From positions 1-21,509 of the forward strand of contig JAAGZO010000877.1 of assembly GCA_024206195.1 (NCBI GenBank): a stretch of DNA of 21,509 nucleotides, written 5' to 3'. The stretch is from a bacterium. GTDB lineage: Archaea > Nanoarchaeota > Nanoarchaeia > Woesearchaeales > UBA10216. Below, in pieces: positions 1 to 12,100 of this stretch (positions are counted from its first letter, which is position 1; each line of letters starts with the position of its first letter). The notes under the pieces are model-generated. The model saw nothing but the letters and a program-made list of their open reading frames with translations, ran no database searches and was not told the origin of the DNA. A program made the translations under genes and the position numbers.

Positions 1-1
1 A

Positions 2-175
2 GGTGGTAGGTGTGGAGGAAGTACTTGCTGTGAATCGCTTTATGTTACTAGTGATTGTTTGTGTGATGGTAATACTGGTAGTGAGACTCAGTGTGATTCG
101 AGTCCGAGTTCAGGTCAGACATTTAGTGGAATTTGTACAGAAAACGGAGGAACTGATATTTGTACTGATAGTGGT
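2..175 (+). repeat. Truncated first copy of the 855-bp Cys-rich repeat
   Basis: Bases 5-175 are the end portion of the repeat unit and match 860-1030 at a spacing of exactly 855 bp. Shared residues include GGRCGGSTCCESLYVT and the stretch around CDGNTGSETQC. Most nucleotide differences are at third codon positions. The start of this copy lies outside the window, which shows that the reading frame and the repeat array both extend to the left. Confidence 0.9.
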
Positions 176-3100
176 GATGTTTGTTGGACAGGAACAGTAT
201 TCGAAGAAGACCTGCCTAGTTGTTCAGAAGGAAATGCTTGTGATGCGAGCTTAACAAGTGCAAATTATGTAGCAGACGGAGAAGTATTCAACAATGATGG
301 AACAAATATTTGTTGTGATGGTGCTGAGGATTATGAAGATACCGGCGGAAGTCAATGTTGCTATAATGGAGCAGTAGAAGCAGAAGCATGGGAAGGAGGA
401 ACAGGAAACAGCCTTATATGTAGTAATGGTTTATTCTATGATTGTGGAAACAATGGAGGGACAACAAGTCCTGATGCAGACGAAACAGTAAGTGTCAACA
501 GCTGTACAGCAAGAGAAGGACAATACTGTCAAGACGACTACACCTGGAACGCACTTTTACCTGACGACTGCGCAGGATGCTCAGACGGAGGAGACTGTTA
601 CTCAGGACTTTGCGTCGCAGGAACATGTAGAGACAGTTGTAATGGATACACAACAACAGGGGCACAATGTAGTGATGATAGCAGTAACGCATACACTGCA
701 GATGGAATATGTACCTATGATGGATCAAGTGTTTATGATTGCGACGAAACACTATCAGCAACAAGCGGAGCAAACTACTTCGATGACTGCGCAGCATCAG
801 GAGTAAGCAATGGCGATACGTGTGATCCGAATTCTTTGGCAGGAGGTTATAGTCAAGGGGGTCGGTGTGGTGGAAGTACTTGTTGTGAATCTCTTTATGT
901 AACTGGAGATTGTTTATGTGATGGTAATACTGGTAGTGAGACGCAGTGTGATTCGAGTCCGAGTTCTGGTCAGACGTTTAGTGGAATTTGTACAGAGAAT
1001 GGTGGGACTGATATTTGTACTGATAGTGGTGATGTTTGTTGGACTGGAACAGTATTTGAAGAAGACATTCCTAGTTGTTCTGAGGGGAATGCTTGTGATG
1101 CAAGTTTGACAGGTGCAGATTATGTGGCAGATGGTGTTGTGTTTACTGATGATGCTGGTAATTTGTGTTGTGATGGTACTGAGGATTATAATCAGTCTTC
1201 TGCATCTGGTGCTTGTTGTTATAATGGTGCGATTTTGGCGGATGCTGCGAATAGCAGCAGTATTCTTTGTGAAGAAGGAGTGTTGTATGATTGTGGTAGT
1301 CAGGTGGATACTAGTCCTGATGCAGATCATAATGATGCTGATTGTCAGGCCAGAGGTTCATTGTATTGTGATACTGATGAAAACACATGGATTACTACGA
1401 TTCCTACAGGTTGTTCGGGTTGCAGTGCAGGAACTGATTGTGAAGAAGGAATATGTGTTGATGGAACGTGCAGATCTAGTTGCACTAGTTATGTAGGTTA
1501 TGGTTGTAGTGCAAATGGTGTTGCTTATAACCATGCTACTACTGGCGGTGTTTGTTTATTGTCTGGTTCATGTGATCAGACTGATCCTGTTAGGATGGAT
1601 TGTGGTGGTGCTGGTACTTCTAGTTGTGAGGTTGGTACTGATGCAACTTATTCTGCTTGTAATTCTACTGGTGGTGATTCTTGTGATAGTGAGACTGGTG
1701 GAGGAAACTTTGCTCAAGCAGGTCTTTGTGCGGATAGTTCGGGTTCTAGTTGTATAACTTCAGGATTCGTAATTTGGGATGGTGCTGCTTATCAGGCGTC
1801 TGCTGATCCTGATGCTGCTGCCGAGGGTGATTCGTGTGATGAGACATTAACAAATGGGGATTTCAATGCGGGTTCGTATAAGTATGATCCTGATGATGCT
1901 GATTGTGATGATTGTTCTAGTTATGTTGGTGATGATACTAATTGTGAGGAAGCTTGTGGTGCTAATAGTAATTGTGATGAGGATTCTCCTTATAGTTATT
2001 CTAGCAGTTCTGGTTGGTGTTATAGTACTGATGGTTGTGGTAGTTATTGTACTAGCCATGTTGTTGATGAGGATAATGATGCTGCTTTCAGCGCTGACTC
2101 TGGTGAGAGTTGTGGTTGTGGAAGCAACGACGTGACACAACCAAAAAGATGTGATACTGATTTTGACCAAACTAGTGAGGGCGTTTGTGTTGATAATGAT
2201 GGTGATGAAGCAGGAACAACATATTCATGTGATGGTGGTGAGATTTGTGATGATGGTACAAACTTTGCTGATGATTGTGATGATTGTACCTCAGGTTCAG
2301 CGTGCGATAGTGCTGTTGGTACTGCTTATGAGCAGGATGGTATTTGTGTGAATGATAATAGTTGTGATATTGATGATGTTTGTTTTAGTGGTGGTGATTA
2401 TTACGCTGCTATGAGTAGTTGTAGTGAAGGAGATGTTTGTGATGGTGATGTTGATCCTGGTTATAGTACAGATGGTGTAGTGTTTGATAATGATGGATCA
2501 AACTTATGTTGTAATGCTGGTGAAGATTATGAACATGGTGCAGTATCTGGTGCTTGTTGTTATAATGCTACGATTTTGGCTGATGGTTCGAGCAATAGTA
2601 GTGTTTTGTGTGAGGAGGGTTTGATGTATGATTGTGGAAGTCAGATAACTGCTAGTCCTGATGCGGATACTGATGATTCTGATTGTCAACAGCGTGGTTC
2701 TTCTTATTGTGATACTGATACAAATACTTGGATTGCTACTATACCTACTGATTGTAGTGGTTGTAGTGATGGTAATGACTGCGAAGCAGGTATTTGTGTT
2801 GAAGGAACATGTAGAGCAAGTTGTTCAGGATATGTTGCTGAGCCTAACAGGTGTTCAGATACTTCGAGTGCTTATGATGGCACTAGTGGTGGTTTGTGTG
2901 TTTACAATGAATCAGTGTATTATTGTGATACTGATGAGGTTGCGAATGAGTCTTCGATTCCTCAGTTTGTTGATGATTGTGCTTTAGCTGCTTTTAAGGA
3001 TCAGTGTGATGATGATATTGGTACTGGTGGTGTTGGTTATGTCATTGAGGGAGTTTGTGGAGGCGGAGGCGGTGTTCTGCATGAGATTTGTTTGACTGCG

Positions 3101-6100
3101 TGGGCTTCTGATTCGGATAATGATGGAAATTCTCCAACTATTGGTACTGCTGCGAGTGCTGATACTACTGTTTGTTCTGGGGCTAATGCTTATTATTGTG
3201 ATTATACTGGCGATGGTGTATGGAATGCGAGTGATACTGCGGGTGTTGATAAGTTTAGATGTGATGCATCTGATAGTGGTGATGGTATTGCGTGTGTTTT
3301 ATGTACTGCAGCAAACGCTGAGGGTGCACATCCTCAGGGCGGTTCAAATGATAATGATGGACAGTGTGAATCCGGTTGTGGAGCTGACGCAACATGTGAT
3401 GAACAGACTGTAGATGCTTGCGTAGATCTAGCTTCTGATAGTCCAACATGGACTCAGTCTGCTGTTGCAGATGAAAAGTGCTCAGCTTCATGTGCATATT
3501 CTACTTGTGATGCTACTTGCTGTAATAGCGCAGCTGCAACTGCAACCCTTGAAGGCAGTGAAGCTTGTGATGGAAGTAAGTGTGCTGGTACTTGTAATGG
3601 AGCAACTTGCGAGATTAATATTAATGATTATTATGTGGATTGTGATGCTAATGCAGTATGTGACAGCGGAATTTGTAGACAAGTATCTGCTGCAAGTGCT
3701 GATTCAAATGCTTGTGATACAAGCACTGGTGCTATCTGCGATGGAAACAATGAGGAGGATATTTGTGTCAATACTAATGAATGTGCAGCTGATCTAACTT
3801 ATAACGGTAACATTGCACAAAATGATTACAAAGCAGCAGAATCAACAGACTTTGATGTTGACAATGACGGAGACAATGACTATTGTTCTGGCGGTGCATG
3901 GTATGACTGTAATACAGACAGCCAGTGTTCATATGGTTATTATTGTAATGGTGACAATGATTGTGAATCTGCAAACATTATCGTTAATTTGACCTCTCCT
4001 TTGAATAACACCTATGTTGGAGATACAGTAATCTTTGAGTGTGTTGTGTCAAGTAATTCTACACTAGATAATGTTACACTCTATCATGATTATTCAGGAT
4101 CATGGACAATGAATGCAACAAACACTTCCGCTTCTGGAACCTCTCATTCACAGAGATTTATTGAAGAAGGTTATACTGCAACAACCTTTGTCTGGAACTG
4201 TCAGGTGTGTGATACAGTTGGAAACTGTGCATTTGCAACTGTTAACAGATCAGTTACTGTTGAGTTGACTAGTCCTAATGTAGTATATGTGAGCCCAACC
4301 GAGGCAAATACTTCATTTGTCAACCGAAACTGGGCATTTGTGAATGTTTCTGTTAGCGATACAGCAAACACATCCGCATTCGTTGACTTCAACAGAAGCC
4401 TTGTTGGCTACTGGAGCTTTGATTATTACAATGAAACGCATATTCATGACAATTCAACGTATGAGAACAATGGACGGTTCATGAGCAGCACTTCAACAGA
4501 CAATTTGACTGTGGGAATTCGTGGAAAAGCAATGCAGTTAGAAAAGAATGAGTATGTTGATTGTGGAAACGATGCAAGCTTGAATATTACTACTAAATTG
4601 ACTGTTGAGGCATGGGCAAAAGCTACTGTTGATATGGAAAGTTCTCATGGAATAGTCTCTAAGCGGGACGGATGGAGAAGTAAGGTATCATATTCAATAT
4701 ATGAAAATTGGGGCACGGATACTATTGTATTCCAGGTTTCAAACAATGGGACTGATTTTGGAACCGTAAACTCCAATTTCCATCCTGTAAAAGATGAATG
4801 GTTCCATGTTGTGGGTGTTTACGATGGCTCTGAGATGCGGTTTTATATAGACGGAGTTTTAAGAGGGACAACAGCTTACTCAGGCAATATTTATAACTCA
4901 TCAACACCTGTACTAATTGGAAGGCATTATGCTTCTTCAAGTGAATATTGGAATGGCTCAATAGATGAGGTTAAGGTTTGGAACAGGGTTCTTAGTGCTG
5001 AAGAAATCAACGCGTCTTTCAATGCAGGACTATATAATATTGAGGCGAACTTCACTGGATTGCCAGAGGAATCATTCAACTTCACAGCTTATGTTGTTGA
5101 TGCTGCAGGAAATGTGAACAAGACTGAGACAAGAAGTTTTACAGTTGACCTAACAACGCCAACAATCAACTTCACTTATCCAACAATATATAATGGGTCA
5201 GCATCTAACAAAAACTGGGCATATGTGAATGTTTCAACAACCGATGCAAATGATATGTCAGCAATCATAGACTGGAACAGAAGCCTTGTTGGCTACTGGA
5301 GCTTTGATCACACTAATTCAACACATGTACATGATAATTCAACGTATGGATATGGCGGATCATTCGAAAACTTTGTTTCGACCAGTACTACTGCTGGTAT
5401 ACGTGGAAAAGCAATGGAGTTTGATGGAAGTAATGATCATATTGATTGTGGAACTGATTCTGTTTTGAAGTCAGAGAGAACAAGCTCTTTGTCTGCATGG
5501 GTCTATATAGATTACTCCTTAAGCACATCAGATATGGATGATTGGGCAAGATTTGTAGATGTTTCAAATGGAGCTCATTCCAGATATAGGCCAGACACCA
5601 AAGTGATTGAGGGGCTTTTCAGATTAGTGTCAGCGGGTAATTCTTTCTTGTATCATACCATCACAGAGAGCGGGTGGTATCATGTAGTCACTTCCTTTAA
5701 TGGTACAAATGGATCCTTGTATGTTAATGGTTTACTAGAAGATTCTTTTGCTGTTTCATCAGATTCAATAGACTATCAGGGAACAAACACATATATTGGT
5801 GGAGCTTCTGCTAACTTTAAAGGAAGAATTGATGAAGTACAAATTTGGAATCGTGTCTTATCTCAAGAAGAAATCAATGCTTCATACAATGCAGGTGTGT
5901 ACAGGCTTGAAAGAAACTTTACCAGCATTCCTGATGGATCCTATAACTTCTCAGCAAATGTAATTGATGCTGCAGGAAACATGAACAAAACAGATACAAG
6001 GCAGATAATAGTTGACACAACCAGCCCATCAATCAGCTTCATATCACCAACAGAGGATAATGCTTCTGCTGTTAACAGAGATTGGGCTTATGTGAATGCA

Positions 6101-9100
6101 AGTGTTTCAGATGCAAATTATGTTTCTTCCTTAGTAGACTTTAACAGAAGCCTTGTAGGATGGTGGTCTTTTGAGGATGGTTCTTTATCAGATGCATCAA
6201 CACATGGAAACGACCTGTCAAATTCAGGGGCAGTAAGCACTACGGATGGTAAATTCGGTGATGCAATGGAGTTTGGACCAACAGATTGGTTATCTCTGTC
6301 TGACAATCCAAGCCTTAACATCGAAGAAATGGACGGACTAACAGTTGAGACATGGGTTAAGCTAAAGGATAATACTCGAGATGCAAGTAGCGCTCAGTTC
6401 AGGATTGCAGCACAATTCAACTATCCTGATGCGGGATGGTATTTAAGATATAATGGCAGGAGTTCTGCATATTTCAGATTTACAACATACACTGCCACAT
6501 CAGATATTAATTCTTATTTTTCAATAACCAATGAGAGCCTGCTGAATAACTGGCATCATGTTGTTGCTGTTATGAATAAAACACACAATGTGATTTATCT
6601 TGATGGAGTGCAGGGAGATCCTGCAGCAATTACGCTCTTGAATGACAGTACTAATGATCTGGAAATCGGTTCAAGTTGGACTCCAGGCAGCTGGAACGGA
6701 ACAATAGATGAATTTAAGATCTGGAACCGCGCTTTGTCTGCGAAAGAGATCAATGCATCGTTCAATGCAGGCGTATATAGATTGGAAAGAAACTTCACTG
6801 GCCTGAATCCTGGTGTTTACAACTACACAGCATACGCTATTGATATTGCAGGAAACAAAAACCAGACAGAAACAAGATACTTGACAGTGGATATCCCTGT
6901 TTCAGCTGTATCCAGCTTTGCTGCAAACAACAAATCAGGAAATATTAGCACGCATGTTTGGGATACAACAACAAATGAACTAACATGGTCTAATCCAAGC
7001 GGAGCCTTAGAAGGAGTTCTGATAGTAAGAAGCTCTGATAACAGCTTTGGCACTCCTGCGTATGGAACAGCCTATGCAGTTGGTGACTCGCTCTCAGGTG
7101 ATACAGTAATATACAATGAAAGCAGTACATCATTCAATGATACCTCGCTTTCAGCTGGCACTACCTATTACTATAGGGCATTTGCTTATAATTCATTACT
7201 CAACTACAGCAGCGGAGCAGATGTTAATGGAAATACTGGCTGGAAACCAAACCAGTACTATGTGCAGAGCACAGTAACTGTTCCAAACAGCACAACCCTG
7301 ACAATTCTGCCAGGCGTAGTTGTAAAGTATGCTTCAGGAACTGAGATTTATGTTAGACAGGGAGCACTCAATGCAACTGGCACATCAGCGCATAGTGATA
7401 TAATATTCACTTCAATGAATGATAATTCTGTTGGAAATACTATTAGCGGAAGCTCAGGAACACCTGCAGCAGGTGATTATTCTAATGCTGTCCACATAAG
7501 AGCTCCAAGAAATTCTGTTTCAGGAATAAACATGACAAATGTTACAATGAGCTACTTCACTGCAAGATATGCTACTAGAGGAATATATAATACCAATGAA
7601 GGGGGATATGGTGCATGGTCATCTACTGGAGAGATAAAAGAGGGAACATTAACCCAGAATGAGTATGGATATGTTACAGGAAGCAACAATAATGAACGTA
7701 ATATCTACAACATGAACCTATCAAACAATACAAACATTGGCTATTACCACAGAGGAGATGATGGTGGAGGAATAAGAAACAGTACAATATCCTATAACGG
7801 TAAACTTGGTATTCACATGGAATGGGGACAGCATTACATAGAGAACAACACAATAGAGCATAACGGTGGTCATGGAATAAACATAACAGACCCTCAGTGC
7901 ACATACACACATACCTATTATATAAGATACAATACAATCCGCTACAATGGAGACTCAGTTAGTGATTATGGTCTTAATATAAATCTCTTCTGCGGAGAAT
8001 CCCACGGAGAACCCTTCCTAAGATACAATAACATATACGCAAACGGTCCTGATGATACTGTTGGTTCTAATGACAACAACATCTATGCTTCATATGAAAA
8101 TGCCAGTGATGTACTTATAATGAACCTGGGAGCTCCTGAATCATCAAATGCAGGTCCAAATTACTGGGGAACTACAGACTGGACAATCATCAGCGGTTCT
8201 ATTGATGGAAACGGAACAGTCTACTGGGATGCTTATCTTACTAATGAATATCCAAACTTAACAAATACTTCAATGCCGCCTAAGTCACCTTTTAATATAA
8301 CTTTACTTTCAGGAGCTGCAACATCAGACACAACACCAGACATCAGCTGGACATTCAATGATACAAGCCAGCACTTTGATTCCAGTAATGATACACAGAC
8401 CGCATTTGCTGTGAGAATCTGCACAAGTTCATCTGATTGTGCTGGAACAATGACTACAAATGGAACTGGAACAACAGCAACTCAATGGACTGTTTCACCA
8501 GCTCTAAATCAAGGAACATACTATTGCTCAATCAACACCAAGGATCAGTGGACTGTAGCAAATTGGGGAATATGGTCTGATGCTTCAATATGCGAATTCC
8601 AGGTTGATACATCTATACCTGTGCTTAACTTTACATCTCCAACAGAAACTGATGGAGACCTAGTCAAAAGAAACTGGGCATATGTGAATGTCTCTGTTAG
8701 TGATGTCCTGAATGTATCTGCATTCATAGACTGGAACAGAAGTTTGGTTCTATGGATGAGATTTGATAATGCTTCTGATCTTTCAGACCAGTCAGGCTAT
8801 TCAAATGATGGAACTAACTATGGAACAGCTTATGCTGCTTCAGGTAAATTTGGCGGAGGAAGGGATATCAATGGTTCAGGAGCTAGAGTAGATATTGCTG
8901 ATTCTGTTTCAATAAGTCCAAATGAATCCATAACAGCAGAAGGATGGTACAAGTTCAGGCCTACTGGATCCACATATTATCAAAGATTCCTTGACACTTC
9001 TCAAATATATATTCTTCCAAGGGAGAGTAATAGTGTTCTCTGGTCAGTAGAATTACAAGATTGTAGTTATCCAATAGGTCCTGCATACTTTAATCAAACA

Positions 9101-12100
9101 GCTGCATTATCTCCTGATGTCTGGTATCATCTGGCAGTAACCTATGATTATTCAACACACTATGCTTATGGTTATGTGAATGGCGAACAAGTAGCACAAC
9201 ATGAGTTTACAGGATGTGCTGACTATCATCTCCTGGTGAAAGATGAGCCAATGACTATTGGAGGAACAGAAACAGGAGATACTTTTAATGGTACTGTTGA
9301 TGATGTTAAACTCTGGAGAAGAGCGCTATCACCACAAGAAATCAATGCATCCTTTAACGCAGGAGTATACAGGCTTGAAAGAAACTTCACTGGATTAGCA
9401 GATGGACTGTACAATTTCACAGCTTATGCTACTGATGCAGCAGGAAATGTGAATAGCACTGAGACAAGAAATGTCACTATACAATACCAGCCAATCCGCT
9501 CAGAATTCTCAACCTCAAATGGCTCAACTGATTTCAGTTCAGAGCCTGACATGACAAATGTCTATAATCTTACGCTGGCAAATGAGAACGGCTCAATAGA
9601 CTTCCCTGGAGATTATCCTGTCAATGCAGCTGGCGAGGATTATGATGAATCAGTTGATATTGGCAACCGTTATGTAGCTGTAAACAGCTCTGCACTAGAC
9701 TCTACATTCAACAGCTCAACAAACATCACACTGAACAATGTTACATGTGATGTTGCTATCTATTACGCAGATGATATCTACAGTAATGCTTTGGATATAA
9801 TAAAGCAAAATAACTGGTGTAATTCAACTTCAAACCCATCATGTGGCAATATTACCTGCACTGGAAGCACTGTTATGTTCACAGCAAGCCACTTCACAAG
9901 CTTTGCTGCTGTTGGAGACTCCAATTTAACTATTTGGGATGAAACAGATATGGATGGAATGCCTTATGCTGGCCAGGTAAAATATCCTGATGAGGATATA
10001 AGGTTCTTGGCTAATTATACTAATTCATCTGGCTTTGTTGAAGGAGCTAACTGTACAATCAACATAAGCGGTTCAATTAACCAGGCAAACATGAGCTGGA
10101 ACACCACAGGATTCTACCAATATAATTTAAGCATTTCAAGCAGCGGACGCTTTGGATGGAATGTAACCTGTAATCTTACAGATTACGAGACCTTAGCTAC
10201 AAATGACTCTGTTCTTATTAATAGCACAGATATTGGTAGCTGTCAGGACCTTAGCATAGCAGATACAACATATAGGCTTACACAGGATGTCAACTCAACT
10301 GGAACCTGCTTCAACATATCTGCAAGCAATGTAACTTTGGATTGTCAGGGGTACTTGATTAATTATTCTCGATCATCTTCAGGATACGCTGTGGTTGTTT
10401 TTGGGGATGAATATGATTACACAACAATAAAGAATTGTAGAATGGATGAGGGTTCAGCCCAGGATTTTTCAGATGCAATCTCTGTTAAGTCGGGTGATTA
10501 CAGCTTAATAGAAAACAACACCATAACAACAGGAAGAATAGGTAGTGATGCTGATTTCTGTGTAGGTATACGTGTGAGAGATTCTAATAGGTTTAATATA
10601 TCTTGGAACACAATAACCACTCAGGGAAGTGAGGACAATTATGGAATATACTTATATAATACTTCAATGAGTAATGTTACAGGAAACGTAATAAACACAT
10701 CATTTACTGATGAATATGGCACTGGAGTATACTTGGCATCTAATTCTAGCTGGAATAGAATTATCAAAAATACGATAACAACGGGTTACGAAGACTCTTC
10801 AACTACTTACGAAAATTATGGTATCTATATGGTTTCTTCTTCCACCATGTTGGACAATAATCTGGTGAAAAATAATAAAATAACCACGCGTAGCCGGTGG
10901 TCTTATGGTATATTTGTTTATGGGCAAAGCTCAAATATTTTAAATTACAATAATTTTTCTAATAATAATATCACAACCTTCTATGGTGGTGCACAAGGCA
11001 TGAGGATTGTATCTGTAAACAATACGGTTATCACAAATAACTATCTTATAACTTCAGGTGGCAACGCAACTGGAATCTTCCTTAGTAATTCTGACAATAG
11101 TCTGGTTGTAAACAACACGATTATTACTTTTGGAGAAAATACATATGGTCTTAACCTTTCAGATGTTGTTGGCAGTGGGATTTATAATAATTACATCAAC
11201 ACTACTGCATTGCAGGTTTACATTCTTGAGCCAAGCCCGCATAACATGTGGAATACCTCGCAGCAGGCTGGCGGAAGAATATTCAGTCCTGGATTGGAGA
11301 TTGGTGGAAACTATTATTCAAACATTACTGGAAACGGCTTCTCAGATACATGTACTGATGTTGATGCTGATGGAATCTGTGATGATTATTACAATTTAAC
11401 AACTGGAACAACCTGCACTGTTTCAACCTGCGGCAACAATACAGACTACCTTGTTTTGAGCAATGAATTCGGTGCGGATATATATGTTCCTGTACTGAGC
11501 TTTGTTGATACAATTGAAGTAAATAATTCAGCAGTATCTCGGGACTGGGCACAGTTAAACATGACAATAACTGAGGAAAATCTCGATACATTTGACTTTG
11601 ACTGGCAGTACACAGGTAAGGATGATTATCTTGTCGGATGGTGGAAGCTTGACAATAATTCAGATTATGGAGAGAGCAACACACTGGCTAATGATTATTC
11701 TCCAGCTGGAAAGGATATGACAATTACTGGTGGAACATATTATAGAACTGGAAAGAGAAAAATGGGCTTGAATTTTGATGGCTCTGCTGATTATGCAAGT
11801 AATGATGCATTCACTGCACTGAACAGTGTTTCAAATTTCACAATATCTGCTTGGGTATGGCTTGACGCGCTGCCGGGGGATATTGGAGGGATAGTTGCTA
11901 AGAAAGAGACTGGGGCTACTAATGGAGTGTCAGTTGCAGTTACTGCTGCAGGAAGTTTTTATGGTTGGGTAAATAATGGCGGCAATACTTTTAAGTATAC
12001 TACTGGCAGTACGATTGAAACACAAAAATGGTATTATTTGACAATGGTATATGATGGAACACAGTCTACAGCGGATAATAGAGTTATGCTTTATGTAAAT

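Noticed and set aside
59..61. TTG as the start codon of the giant frame
   Set aside because: The frame is open further left, and bases 5-58 match the coding repeat at 860-913, so the start is outside the window. No ribosome-binding site or signal peptide follows.
914..1330. Antisense open frame (138 codons) in the Cys-rich region
   Set aside because: It arises from GAT/GGT/TGT/AGT-rich codons on the + strand, its product is an Ile/Thr-rich low-complexity string, and it lies fully inside the repeat-conserved coding frame.
2..3970. CRISPR array or other short DNA repeat array
   Set aside because: The repeats are coding, in frame, hundreds of bases long and differ mostly at silent sites. There are no short identical repeats with unique spacers.
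11325..11684. Antisense open frame (119 codons) across the end of helix A and LamG 5
   Set aside because: It crosses a domain boundary of the + strand protein and shows no motif or signal of its own; it is a shadow frame.
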